Made by a program: the position numbers and the translations under genes. This document shows, one piece after another, positions 1-7,292 of a DNA stretch of 28,288 nucleotides. The notes under the pieces were generated by a model. That model ran no database searches. It worked only from the letters and a program-made list of their open reading frames with translations, and was not told the origin of the DNA. Source of the stretch: a virus; IMG/VR virus record IMGVR_UViG_3300042555_001005, positions 1-28,288 of that record, one strand, 5' to 3'. Numbering within the stretch: position 1 is the stretch's first letter; every line of letters starts with the position of its first letter.

Positions 1-30
1 AAAAAAACCTCATCCGAAGATGAGGTTTAG
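1..30 (-). terminator. Intrinsic terminator of the tmRNA gene
   Basis: On the minus strand a seven-pair stem (CCTCATC/GATGAGG), extended by flanking A-T pairs, closes a TTCG tetraloop and is followed by a run of seven T. It starts directly after the tmRNA CCA end, so it should end that transcript. Confidence 0.85.
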
Positions 31-31
31 T

Positions 32-430
32 TGGTGGAGGCGGAGGGACTCGAACCCTCGTCCAGTCTATCCTGTCAGATAAGGACTACATGTTTAGGTC
101 AAGGTTTTTCATACCTTCCGAACTATCTGAGTTCTCACACCGCTCAGTGACGGTGATAGTTCTTTCGGGGAACCATACCCGTTTTGTTTTCTTTTAGAGT
201 GAAAACCAACTCATCAACGACTTCTGTTGCTAGGTTATCTGTCTGACCGACCCCCCGTTTCCGTACTTAAATTAAGCTACAGTAACTTCAGAACCTCTTA
301 CTAATCCAAGAGTTTCCATTTTGTTTAGCACATTGCCAGTTGTTTTCCAAGTCAGTTTTTAAAGAGATTAACTTAGTCCCTACATGCCCTTATTCCTCAG
401 CCAATACCTGTCAAATCCAAAAACACCCCC
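32..430 (-). ncRNA. ssrA: Transfer-messenger RNA (tmRNA), phage-encoded, atypical tag
   Basis: tmRNA rescues stalled ribosomes by acting as tRNA and then as a short mRNA that adds a degradation tag. The 3' part has a T arm (GAGGG, loop TTCGAGT, CCCTC) and an encoded CCA at 32-34. The 5' GGGGGTG at 430-424 pairs over seven positions with CGCCTCC next to CCA, with two G-U pairs, which fixes both ends and gives 399 nt. A long P2 helix (AUAAGG...GCAUGU with ACAUGU...CCUUAU) joins the halves. The likely tag frame starts with GGC at 337 and stops with TAA at 272-274: 21 residues, starting GNVLNKMETL and ending RGSEVTVA. A Gly start fits Bacteroidetes tmRNAs, but the tag is about twice the usual length and ends TVA rather than LAA. 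The tag frame is an inference; the RNA itself is secure. Confidence 0.93.
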
Positions 431-450
431 ATATTTTCAAAGAACTATAT

Positions 451-457
451 ATAAATA
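451..457 (-). promoter_or_regulatory. TATTTAT element upstream of tmRNA
   Basis: On the minus strand the heptamer TATTTAT ends 20 nt before the mature 5' end of the tmRNA. It matches the element found before many other genes here; a short leader would be removed by 5' processing. Confidence 0.45.
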
Positions 458-469
458 CAAATATAATTA

Positions 470-476
470 TATTTAT
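470..476 (+). promoter_or_regulatory. TATTTAT element before the 348-aa gene
   Basis: The heptamer ends only 5 nt before the ATG at 482. If it is a -10-like element, the mRNA would be leaderless or nearly so. There is no Shine-Dalgarno sequence. Confidence 0.5.
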
Positions 477-481
477 CTAAT

Positions 482-1528
482 ATGGCAAGTGAAACTTATG
501 AATTTTTAAAAAAAATTGCTAAAGGTGAAGAAATTAGTAGATGGCATTATCCTGATGATCTAATTTCGTATGTTGATTATAGTAGTAAAACGCCAAAAAT
601 TACAATAACATTTGACGATGACGATGACTTTCTAGCGATTTTTGATATTGATCGTGATAATCCAGATAGATATACCTGGGCTAGATTTGTTGGTGGTCAG
701 TATTATAATGATGATTATGATAGATATAAATACGAAGATGATTGGAAAGAAGGGTATATTATTAAAGACTTCAATCCAATAAATCTTGAAAAACTTAAAA
801 GAATAGTAAAACTTGTAAATCCAACTTTAGAAATTGAGGAAAATGAATCGAATGTTGCCAAATTTCTTGATAAGATGTTTTCAAACCATATTGATAATTT
901 AATATATGACTATGGTACGACACATTCTGAATGTATCGGAAGGGCAGTTAAAGAAGAAATATTGAATGATGTTAAAAATCCATTTTATAAATTTGGTATT
1001 TTTGAGTTGATACCTGCCTATAAATTTATAACTGATGTTAGAATTCTTTTAAGATTGTATAAAATGTTAAACGCTGAAGATGAAGATTTAAAAGGTTTAT
1101 TAAAGTTATTATATGAAAAATATGGTAATAATAATGTTGGGGATTGGTCTGAACTTGAATATAATTCTTGGTGTGATGATTACGATAATGAGGAAACACA
1201 AAAAAATATAGGTAAGGCTTTAGATGATATATTAGAAACAATTGAAGATGATTTGATGGGTGAAAATACTAATTTTGACGAATATAATAAATTATATAAA
1301 AAAGTAATTAGCCTTGGTGGTTTTAACAAATTAATTAAAATTCCGGAAAAAAATATTGAGGTTATTTTTGAAACCTTGGATTTAAAAACAAATAGACTAA
1401 TTATTAAACTTTGGAAAAATAACCAACAAGAAAAAAGGTCTGTTAATAATCTTGATGATTTGAACTTAATCCTCTATCATCCGGAATTATTTGAAAGTGT
1501 TAGAAAAATATTAAGAAAACTTTTATAA
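482..1528 (+). CDS. Hypothetical protein, 348 aa
   Basis: I do not recognise this protein. It is acidic and rich in Asp, Tyr and Asn, with an Asp run near residue 45 and another acidic, Tyr-rich stretch around 75-87. It shows no signal peptide, membrane segment or catalytic motif. The middle and C-terminal parts look helical, with Leu/Lys/Glu repeats. The ATG at 482 is supported by a TATTTAT element 5 nt upstream and is the only reasonable start. It is transcribed away from the tmRNA, and the two share a short AT-rich intergenic region with promoter-like heptamers in both directions. Coding is well supported by one long open frame with strong AT third-position bias. Confidence 0.8.
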   Translation: MASETYEFLKKIAKGEEISRWHYPDDLISYVDYSSKTPKITITFDDDDDFLAIFDIDRDNPDRYTWARFVGGQYYNDDYDRYKYEDDWKEGYIIKDFNPINLEKLKRIVKLVNPTLEIEENESNVAKFLDKMFSNHIDNLIYDYGTTHSECIGRAVKEEILNDVKNPFYKFGIFELIPAYKFITDVRILLRLYKMLNAEDEDLKGLLKLLYEKYGNNNVGDWSELEYNSWCDDYDNEETQKNIGKALDDILETIEDDLMGENTNFDEYNKLYKKVISLGGFNKLIKIPEKNIEVIFETLDLKTNRLIIKLWKNNQQEKRSVNNLDDLNLILYHPELFESVRKILRKLL

Positions 1529-1543
1529 ATCAAATAATGTTTC

Positions 1544-1551
1544 TATATTTG
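1544..1551 (+). promoter_or_regulatory. Host-type -7 element (TATATTTG) before the peptidase gene
   Basis: TATATTTG matches the Bacteroidetes primary sigma -7 consensus TAnnTTTG and ends 4 nt before the ATG at 1556. I see no convincing -33 TTG. The spacing predicts a leaderless or almost leaderless transcript. Confidence 0.5.
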
Positions 1552-1555
1552 TGGT

Positions 1556-2341
1556 ATGGAAAGAAATTTTGAATTATTAAAAGAAGTATTATCAATTCCC
1601 ACAAAAACTTATCAAGAAGGTTTAATGGTTGAATTCATTTGTAATTGGTTGAGCGAAAACAATATACCATTTTATGTGGATCAGTTTAATAATGTTTATG
1701 CAACAAAACAAACTGATGAAGATATTTCTTATTTTCCTTGTGTTGTTGCACATACGGATACGGTTCATAATATTGACACAATAAATGTTGTTGAGGAACA
1801 ATTACCAAACGCACAGAAAGAAATAAAACTGGCACTTAAAGCGTATAATGATAAAGGAAACCCAACCGGAATTGGTGGTGATGATAAGTGTGGTGTCTAT
1901 GCTTGTCTTGAACTTCTAAAAGAATTGCCAAACTTGAAGGTAGCATTTTTTGTGGCTGAAGAAACCGGTTGTAAAGGTTCATTTAACGCCGACCCAGAAT
2001 TTTTCAAGAATGTTGGTTATGTGATTCAATTTGATGCCCCGGAGAATAATATGATTTCCGAATATCTGATGAGCAAACCTATGTTTAATAGAAATTCTGA
2101 ATTTTTTAAGGTTGGTGGTCGTTTGATTACAGAACATTTCCCAAGTGACACAAAATATCATAGTCATCCATATACGGACATTTATCCATTAAATAAAAAT
2201 TTTGATTTATCTTGTTTTAACATATCAATTGGTTATTACAACTACCACACAAAAAATGAATATGTTGTTGTTGAGGATACATACAACGGAATTAAGGTGG
2301 GTAAGCTGATGATTGAAGAACTAGGTTATACCAAACATTAA
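1556..2341 (+). CDS. M20/M28-like zinc metallo-aminopeptidase
   Basis: Likely a cytoplasmic di-zinc peptidase that trims peptides. The family's metal-site motifs appear in order: VAHTDTVH (His66, Asp68), GGDDKCG (Asp109/110), AEETGCKGS (catalytic Glu135 and ligand Glu136), QFDAPE (Asp160) and YNYHTKNEY (His231). At 261 aa it is shorter than cellular PepT-type enzymes (about 400 aa), and there is no room for the usual dimerisation lid domain between the metal motifs. There is no signal peptide. The start at 1556 is set by the TATATTTG element just upstream. It ends at a hairpin shared with the convergent endonuclease gene. The role could be recycling of peptides released by proteolysis during infection, which is inference. 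The family call is fairly secure; the exact subfamily is not. Confidence 0.8.
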   Translation: MERNFELLKEVLSIPTKTYQEGLMVEFICNWLSENNIPFYVDQFNNVYATKQTDEDISYFPCVVAHTDTVHNIDTINVVEEQLPNAQKEIKLALKAYNDKGNPTGIGGDDKCGVYACLELLKELPNLKVAFFVAEETGCKGSFNADPEFFKNVGYVIQFDAPENNMISEYLMSKPMFNRNSEFFKVGGRLITEHFPSDTKYHSHPYTDIYPLNKNFDLSCFNISIGYYNYHTKNEYVVVEDTYNGIKVGKLMIEELGYTKH

Positions 2342-2342
2342 T

Positions 2343-2373
2343 AAAAAAGGAGGGTTTTTAATCCTCCTTTTTA
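2343..2373. terminator. Bidirectional terminator, copy 1
   Basis: A stem AAAAAGGAGG/CCTCCTTTTT with an AT-rich loop lies between the convergent peptidase and endonuclease genes, with A and T runs on both sides so it can work both ways. Almost the same sequence recurs at 3361-3395. Confidence 0.8.
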
Positions 2374-3300
2374 TAAACAGCCCAATATTTTAATTATTTC
2401 GTCATTTGATTGTGAATAATTAACTCTAATTAATTTTATACTGTTTAATTCACAAAAATCATTTTTTATTCTATCTCTTATTTTAACTTTTTCAAACTCA
2501 CTTTCACCACCAAATATTGAAATAGGTTTAAAATGTTGTATCCCATCAAATTCAATACATATATTTTTTTCTGGGAGATAGAAATCAAAACGAAGTTTAT
2601 TTTTATCTCTACAATTTAAAAGAGACTTGTCGTACTGGAATTTTATTTTGTTTTTAGTTAGAAAATCAAAAATTACCTTTTCACCATAACTAATTTTAGT
2701 TCTTTTGTCAATCCCCAGCCAATCGTAATAATCAATCCATCCTTTATCTTTATATGTTTTTTCTGGTTTTTTTGGTATGTTGGTTGGTAATTTTGTTAGT
2801 TCTAATTTTGTCCATTCTTTACCCATTTTTAGATTTAAACTACGAGCCCAATCACGAGCCTCATCAAATGGTTTGTATTTTTTAAGATTATCTTGTATTC
2901 GGTTAGTTCCTAAAAAAATACCCCAACCTTCCCATTCTGATTTATATATTGAGACCGGATTATATGGTATCCCAGTTTCTTCAGACATAATTTTATTTAT
3001 TTGATTATAATAATCATTTTTACTTTTAATATTTAGAAGTCTAATTTGTTTTTTACATTTTTCGTATGTGTAGTACACACCATATTTATTTTTTTTATAT
3101 ATTGGTTTTCCTAAAAATTCAGACCAATTTTTACAAATATTTTTACCGTAAAATGTTATTGGATTTATTGGTGCCTTTTTACCATAAATCTTAAGATTTT
3201 TATAATTAGAAATATATGATTCTTTTGTTGTTATGTTTTGATTTTTAATTAAATCTTTTAATTCAGTATAACTATAATATTGTTCTTTATTAACCAACAT
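2371..3300 (-). CDS. Free-standing homing endonuclease, PD-(D/E)XK/Vsr-like, with integrase-repeat modules
   Basis: Probably a DNA endonuclease that spreads its own gene. The N-terminal two thirds hold three related modules of about 60 residues (roughly 8-65, 77-131 and 144-196), each with a helix-rich start and ending in a tryptophan-rich WSEFLG, WGIFLG or YDWLG motif. This resembles the phage-integrase repeat family used to contact DNA. The C-terminal domain (about 203-309) looks like a Vsr/PD-(D/E)XK nuclease: Glu207 in YGEKVI, Asp239 in RFDFYLP, Glu250/Asp252 in CIEFDG, then QHF at 255-257, Asp276 and Asn286 before a hydrophobic strand. The gene sits between two copies of the same terminator, which suggests insertion. 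A TATTTAT element precedes it on its strand. Active-site integrity looks good, but the target is unknown. Confidence 0.8.
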   Translation of the reverse strand: MLVNKEQYYSYTELKDLIKNQNITTKESYISNYKNLKIYGKKAPINPITFYGKNICKNWSEFLGKPIYKKNKYGVYYTYEKCKKQIRLLNIKSKNDYYNQINKIMSEETGIPYNPVSIYKSEWEGWGIFLGTNRIQDNLKKYKPFDEARDWARSLNLKMGKEWTKLELTKLPTNIPKKPEKTYKDKGWIDYYDWLGIDKRTKISYGEKVIFDFLTKNKIKFQYDKSLLNCRDKNKLRFDFYLPEKNICIEFDGIQHFKPISIFGGESEFEKVKIRDRIKNDFCELNSIKLIRVNYSQSNDEIIKILGCL

Positions 3301-3324
3301 ATCCTATAATATAATTTATATTAT

Positions 3325-3331
3325 ATAAATA
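3325..3331 (-). promoter_or_regulatory. TATTTAT element before the endonuclease gene
   Basis: On the minus strand TATTTATA lies 24 nt before the ATG at 3300 in a very AT-rich leader without a Shine-Dalgarno sequence. Confidence 0.4.
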
Positions 3332-3360
3332 TTTGATAATTTAGATTATGTTGGTTTTTA

Positions 3361-3395
3361 ATAAAAAAAAGGAGGGTTTTTAATCCTCCTTTTTC
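3361..3395 (-). terminator. Terminator of the ClpC gene, copy 2
   Basis: This has the same GGAGG/CCTCC stem, loop and T tract as the hairpin at 2343-2373, differing by two extra A in the A run. The ClpC stop codon (3380-3382) lies in its loop, so the hairpin overlaps the end of the gene. Confidence 0.8.
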
Positions 3396-5629
3396 TTTCT
3401 ACCTCTTTTTTTCGGTTCTGGTTTTGATCTATCTTCAATTTCTATTGTCTGGCCATCACCTTCTCCTTTGACAAATAACACATATTCCTTTTCTTCAATA
3501 ACTTCATTCAATAATATTTTTTCTGAAATTAAATCTTCAATTTTATCCTGGATTGCTCTCTTTATTGGTCTTGCACCATATTGTTCATCAAACCCAACTT
3601 TGGCAATTAAATCAATTACTGAATTTTCATACGAAATTTTATACTTCATTGAATCTAACCGTTTTATTAGTTTATCAATTTCAAGTTTAACAATTTTATT
3701 GATTTGTTCTTTTTTTAATGAATTAAAGACAACAACATCATCAATTCTATTTAAAAATTCTGGTGCAAAAAACTTACTTAGTTCTTTCTTTAGAACATCT
3801 CGTTTATATTCTTCTTGAACAGCTTCACTATTATTTGATGTTTTAAAACCAACACCACTACCAAAATCTTGCAATTTTTTAACACCAATATTTGATGTCA
3901 TTATAATTAAACAATTTTTAAAATTAATTTTTCTACCAAGACTATCAGTAATATGTCCGTCATCTAATACTTGCAAAAGTGTTGAAAAAATGTCTTTGTG
4001 TGCTTTTTCTATTTCATCAAATAATATCACGGAATATGGTTTATTTTTAACTTGCTCTGTTAATTGACCACCTTCGTCTGAATTAACATAACCAGGAGGT
4101 GAGCCGATTAGTCGTGAAATTGTGTGTTTTTCTTGATATTCAGACATATCTACTCTAATTAAACTATCTTTACTCCCAAAAATTTCTTTTGCCAACTTTT
4201 TCGCCAAAAATGTTTTTCCCACACCAGTAGATCCTAGGAAGATAAATGAACCAATTGGTCTATTTGGATCCTTAATACCTACTCTATTTCGTCTAATTGC
4301 TTTTGAAATCTTTTTAACCGCTTCTTCTTGACCAATAACAGAACCATTAAGTGAGTCTTCCAAATTAACAAGTGAATTTTTTTCGTCTATATTAATCTTA
4401 CTAACTGGAATTTTTGTCATATTTGAAACGACTTCGTAAATTAAGTCCTCCGGAATACCTCTTTTACTATTTTTGAGTTCGTCCTCAAATTTTTTCTTTT
4501 CTTCCTCAAGTTTAGATAAAATATTTTTTTCTCTATCACGAAGTTCGGCAGCTAATTCATATTTTTGTTTTTTAATAACATCAACTTTTTCTAGTTTAAT
4601 ATCTGCGGCTTCTTGTTTTAATTTTTCTATATGTTCCGGAAGTTTAATATCAATTTGCATACGAGAACCAATCTCATCTAAAATATCAAAAGCCTTATCT
4701 GGAAATTCACGATCCGTAATATATCTATCCGCTAACTCAACACATAACCAAAGTGATTCATCTGTGTAATTTACTTTGTGGTGTTCCTCATATTTTTCCT
4801 TACTCTGTTTTAAAATTTGAAATGTCTCTTCTTTTGATGAAGGGTCAACAATTATCTTTTGGAATCTTCTTTCTAACGCACCATCCTTTTCAAAATGTTT
4901 TCTGTATTCGTCAAGTGTTGTAGCACCAATACATTGAATTTCACCCCTTGATAGTGAAGGTTTAAGAATATTTGAAGCGTCTAATGATCCAGAACTATTA
5001 CCAGCACCAACCATTGTATGAATTTCATCAATAAAGATTATAATATTTGGGTTTGATTGTAATTCTTCAATTATAACCTTCATTCTTTCTTCAAATTGTC
5101 CTCTATATTTTGTTCCAGCAACAAGTGAGTTAATATCTAATGATACAATTCTTTTATCAGCTAAATTTTTTGGGCATTCACCAGAATGTATCATCATTGC
5201 TAACCCTTCAACAATGGCCGTTTTACCACAATTGTGTGACACAATACCGTTTGAAATATATTTACGCTCATTATCAAGAACTTCAAGATCATATGTATTA
5301 TGAATACCAATTTCATTTTTTTCAATAACATCGTATAAATTATTATCTTCACAAAAAATAAAGTCGCCCAAATTGATATTTTTTAATTTAACCCAAAATG
5401 ATTCATTTATCAATTCTGAATTTTCATTAGTTGTTGTTGAATCAACCTCAACTAAATGATCTTCAGAACCCGATAAAGTATTACCGTTAGATAATTTTAT
5501 TTCATAACAAAGTTTATTTTGTTTTTCATATAAATTACCAATTAATTTATATCCTGATGGAGTTTTAATTTTATATGTCCCCCCTTCTTTTTCAATTAAC
5601 TCGAAAAAATCTTTAATTTTAATTTTCAT
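3380..5629 (-). CDS. clpC: ClpC-type AAA+ unfoldase, C-terminal piece with intein C-fragment
   Basis: Residues 1-133 are an intein C-terminal fragment: a block B-like GSEDHLVEV (His58), a block F-like TYDLEVLDNERKYI, and the end VSHN with penultimate His132 and Asn133. Cys134 then begins the extein CGKTAIVEG, the second half of the D1 Walker A. The rest is ClpC: pore loop KYRGQFEER (174-182), Walker B FIDEIH (Asp201, Glu202), arginine pair 254-255, a UVR-like coiled middle (about 339-390), D2 Walker A GSTGVGKT (466-473), Walker B VILFDE (534-539), a ClpP-docking loop VGF (593-595) and sensor-2 GARPIKR. The tail is basic. Joined to the 71 extein residues of the upstream piece, it gives a 687-aa unfoldase without the usual N domain. 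The start ATG overlaps the endonuclease gene by 11 nt, suggesting translational coupling. The unfoldase call is secure; splicing is inferred. Confidence 0.92.
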   Translation of the reverse strand: MKIKIKDFFELIEKEGGTYKIKTPSGYKLIGNLYEKQNKLCYEIKLSNGNTLSGSEDHLVEVDSTTTNENSELINESFWVKLKNINLGDFIFCEDNNLYDVIEKNEIGIHNTYDLEVLDNERKYISNGIVSHNCGKTAIVEGLAMMIHSGECPKNLADKRIVSLDINSLVAGTKYRGQFEERMKVIIEELQSNPNIIIFIDEIHTMVGAGNSSGSLDASNILKPSLSRGEIQCIGATTLDEYRKHFEKDGALERRFQKIIVDPSSKEETFQILKQSKEKYEEHHKVNYTDESLWLCVELADRYITDREFPDKAFDILDEIGSRMQIDIKLPEHIEKLKQEAADIKLEKVDVIKKQKYELAAELRDREKNILSKLEEEKKKFEDELKNSKRGIPEDLIYEVVSNMTKIPVSKINIDEKNSLVNLEDSLNGSVIGQEEAVKKISKAIRRNRVGIKDPNRPIGSFIFLGSTGVGKTFLAKKLAKEIFGSKDSLIRVDMSEYQEKHTISRLIGSPPGYVNSDEGGQLTEQVKNKPYSVILFDEIEKAHKDIFSTLLQVLDDGHITDSLGRKINFKNCLIIMTSNIGVKKLQDFGSGVGFKTSNNSEAVQEEYKRDVLKKELSKFFAPEFLNRIDDVVVFNSLKKEQINKIVKLEIDKLIKRLDSMKYKISYENSVIDLIAKVGFDEQYGARPIKRAIQDKIEDLISEKILLNEVIEEKEYVLFVKGEGDGQTIEIEDRSKPEPKKRGRKKKED

Positions 5630-6800
5630 AATAATAATTTTGTATTTTATTAATTAATAAGTTATAGTCAAAATCATAAATCAATTTTATATTATTGTCT
5701 ATACAAAATTGATTTTTAAAATCAACTTTTTGTTTATATATCTGTTGATTATCATCTAATTTGTTTAAATTTTTCTTATTTAATAGTCCATATAATTCAA
5801 TGTATGTATCTTTCTCTTTTAGATAAAAATCACACTTTAAATTTGAGTTTGGATAATTTTTTTCGTAGTCGAAATTAATTTTATTTTCTTCCAAAAATAA
5901 CGCAACTCTATATTCACCAACACTTTTATATCTAATACCATTATGATATACAGATATACCATAATATTGTCTATTTTGATTTAGATTTATTTTCTCATAA
6001 AATAAATTTTTTATGATTGTTGGTGTTGTTTTAAATATATTACAAATGACTTTACTATTAACATACTGTGTCAAATCCGAATATTTTTTTATGTCATCAT
6101 TTTTAATGATACAATCAATAAATTCATTAATTGTATTATAGGTAGAACAACCCATAATAATTCCTTTTGTTTTTTCTTTATAGTTTGCGTGTTGTAATAA
6201 CAATTTTGTTTCTTTCACATCATATTTAAATACATTTTTTTTCAACTGCACTTCTTGAAAATTTTCTTTATTTTTTAATGTGTTTATCCATTTTTTTTGT
6301 CTATTTAAGAATTTTTCAGTCCCAACAACTTCACCATATTTATCTATACATTTTTTTAAACTAAAAGTTGATTGACGCTCACTCAATTTAATTTTAGCAT
6401 CATTTAGGTTATATCCCTTATTTAACCAATATTCAATATTTGTAGTTTCACTACTTTTATATTTTTCTGGGTTTGATTGTTTCTTTTGTTTTAAAATATT
6501 AGAATTTTTACTTTGTTTTTCGGATATAAAAATATCAATCATATCCAATTCCCAACCCATACTTAATAAAAAATCTTTATTATAGATACTTTCAGGATAG
6601 TTTAATACCGACCTTAACACTGGTTTTATTTTTTTATAATTTAAAAACTCAGTCTGATTAATTAAGTCATTAACTTTTTGGATGTCTGAATCCCTAAATT
6701 TTATAAAATATTTATAAAATTTTTTATCTAATATAAAATTTTGAAACTCAATGACTGTATTAATTTCAATTAAATTCTTACCGTTTTTCTTGATAAACAT
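5619..6800 (-). CDS. Homing endonuclease gene inside the split intein, PD-(D/E)XK-like
   Basis: I take the ATG at 6800 (393 aa); an in-frame TTG at 6827 would add nine residues. The middle holds a module common in phage homing nucleases: YWLNKGYNLNDAK, then RQSTFSLKKCIDKYGE and RQKKWINTL (about 124-175). The C-terminal domain (about 288-393) has a PD-(D/E)XK layout like the other endonuclease in this window: Glu296 in VGEYRVALF, Asp324 in CDFYL, Glu335 in YIELYG, then FKNQFCIDNNIKLIYDF. The gene lies exactly between the intein halves, has its own TATTTAT element just after the intein N-fragment stop, and overlaps the start of the C-piece by 11 nt. Its likely job is to cut intein-free clpC alleles. 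The Gly-Leu-Leu after IELYG, where the relative has QHF, may mean a diverged active site. Confidence 0.8.
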   Translation of the reverse strand: MFIKKNGKNLIEINTVIEFQNFILDKKFYKYFIKFRDSDIQKVNDLINQTEFLNYKKIKPVLRSVLNYPESIYNKDFLLSMGWELDMIDIFISEKQSKNSNILKQKKQSNPEKYKSSETTNIEYWLNKGYNLNDAKIKLSERQSTFSLKKCIDKYGEVVGTEKFLNRQKKWINTLKNKENFQEVQLKKNVFKYDVKETKLLLQHANYKEKTKGIIMGCSTYNTINEFIDCIIKNDDIKKYSDLTQYVNSKVICNIFKTTPTIIKNLFYEKINLNQNRQYYGISVYHNGIRYKSVGEYRVALFLEENKINFDYEKNYPNSNLKCDFYLKEKDTYIELYGLLNKKNLNKLDDNQQIYKQKVDFKNQFCIDNNIKLIYDFDYNLLINKIQNYYYEN

Positions 6801-6836
6801 AATAATCCAGGTGTTGGGATATACCAATACCTAATA

Positions 6837-6843
6837 ATAAATA
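6837..6843 (-). promoter_or_regulatory. TATTTAT element before the intein-borne endonuclease gene
   Basis: The heptamer lies on the minus strand directly after the TGA of the ClpC N-piece and 36 nt before the endonuclease ATG. It may allow the endonuclease and the ClpC C-piece to be transcribed separately from the N-piece. Confidence 0.4.
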
Positions 6844-7131
6844 TCACAACTTTTTAAAATTGTGAGTATCAACATTAGATACTTTCTCAACCTCAATCCA
6901 AGTGTCTCCTAATACACATCCGGGTTCACCAATTATAATTGGATTATTTTTTTTTCTCCTTGATAATATCTGTGCAATTCTTAACACTTCTTTTTGCCTC
7001 CCAATAACAGGATCCAATTTTCCTTGTTCAGCAGCTTTAATTAAATCTTTGCTGAAATTGTCTAAAATAGGTGTGCTACCATCACCTTTTCTTTTGTTTT
7101 TGTCTCCATCATCTACAAATTCTATTGCCAT
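6844..7131 (-). CDS. clpC: ClpC N-terminal piece with intein N-fragment
   Basis: This 95-aa gene encodes the start of a ClpC-type unfoldase and then the start of an intein. Residues 20-71 ([20 protein letters not shown]... DPVIGR... [10 protein letters not shown]) are the classic beginning of a Clp D1 AAA+ domain; there is no ClpC N domain before it. Cys72 opens the intein sequence [11 protein letters not shown], matching intein block A, followed by 13 residues of no clear structure and a TGA. The protein makes no sense alone: the P-loop stops after its GEPG half. It must join the product of 3380-5629 to be useful. A hairpin covers its start codon and a TATTTAT element lies 27 nt upstream. 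Confidence 0.88.
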   Translation of the reverse strand: MAIEFVDDGDKNKRKGDGSTPILDNFSKDLIKAAEQGKLDPVIGRQKEVLRIAQILSRRKKNNPIIIGEPGCVLGDTWIEVEKVSNVDTHNFKKL

Positions 7132-7160
7132 ATCTAAAAGTTTTATCTAATTTTAGATAT
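7130..7160 (-). promoter_or_regulatory. Inverted repeat over the ClpC start codon
   Basis: ATATCTAAAA (7130-7139) and TTTTAGATAT (7151-7160) form a ten-pair stem with an 11-nt loop in the leader of the minus-strand transcript. Its 3' arm includes the first two bases of the ATG, so it could limit translation initiation. It is AT-only except for one pair and therefore weak. Confidence 0.3.
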
Positions 7161-7165
7161 AAATA
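7159..7165 (-). promoter_or_regulatory. TATTTAT element before the ClpC N-piece
   Basis: TATTTATA lies on the minus strand 27 nt before the ATG at 7131, overlapping the outer arm of the inverted repeat. Confidence 0.4.
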
Positions 7166-7186
7166 GATTTGTTGTCAATATTTGTC

Positions 7187-7230
7187 TTTTTGTCATATAC
7201 TAAAATTTTATACTGACATTTTGTCATACT
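7187..7230. promoter_or_regulatory. TTTTGTCATA repeats and TGACA/TGTCA dyad, possible operator
   Basis: TTTTGTCATA occurs at 7188-7197 and 7219-7228, 31 bp apart (about three helical turns). The second copy forms a dyad TGACA-TTT-TGTCA at 7214-7226. They lie in the divergent region between the ClpC N-piece and the UVR protein genes, which suits a shared regulator. No regulator is identified. Confidence 0.25.
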
Positions 7231-7292
7231 TTTTTGTTTGGAACAAAATTGGTTAAAAAAAATTACAAAATAAACCTTTAAAATATAAAAAA

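Larger units (their letters stand above)
5231..6918 (-). mobile_element. Fractured intein element: split intein plus endonuclease gene inside clpC
   Basis: The span runs from the codon of intein Cys1 (6916-6918) to that of the terminal Asn (5231-5233). It contains a 24-residue intein N-fragment starting [11 protein letters not shown], a stop codon, a promoter-like heptamer, a 393-aa endonuclease gene, and a 133-residue intein C-fragment. Trans-splicing would rebuild [16 protein letters not shown], a perfect Walker A motif. The very short N-fragment resembles atypically split inteins such as AceL-TerL, and the layout matches the fractured-gene arrangement described for phage-like metagenomic sequences. 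The insertion point and junction residues are seen directly; splicing activity is inferred. Confidence 0.85.

Noticed and set aside
32-100. Separate tRNA gene at the T-arm sequence
   Set aside because: No D arm or anticodon arm lies nearby; the partner acceptor strand is 400 nt away, as in tmRNA.
446-457. T4 late promoter TATAAATA reading toward the 348-aa gene
   Set aside because: The match is on the plus strand but farther from the ATG; the sense-strand heptamer TATTTAT at constant short spacing explains this and the other genes better.
3380-7131. ClpC pieces as a simple frameshifted or decayed gene
   Set aside because: The break coincides with intein block A and block G residues, and both pieces stay open and rejoin to a perfect P-loop; decay would not give this.
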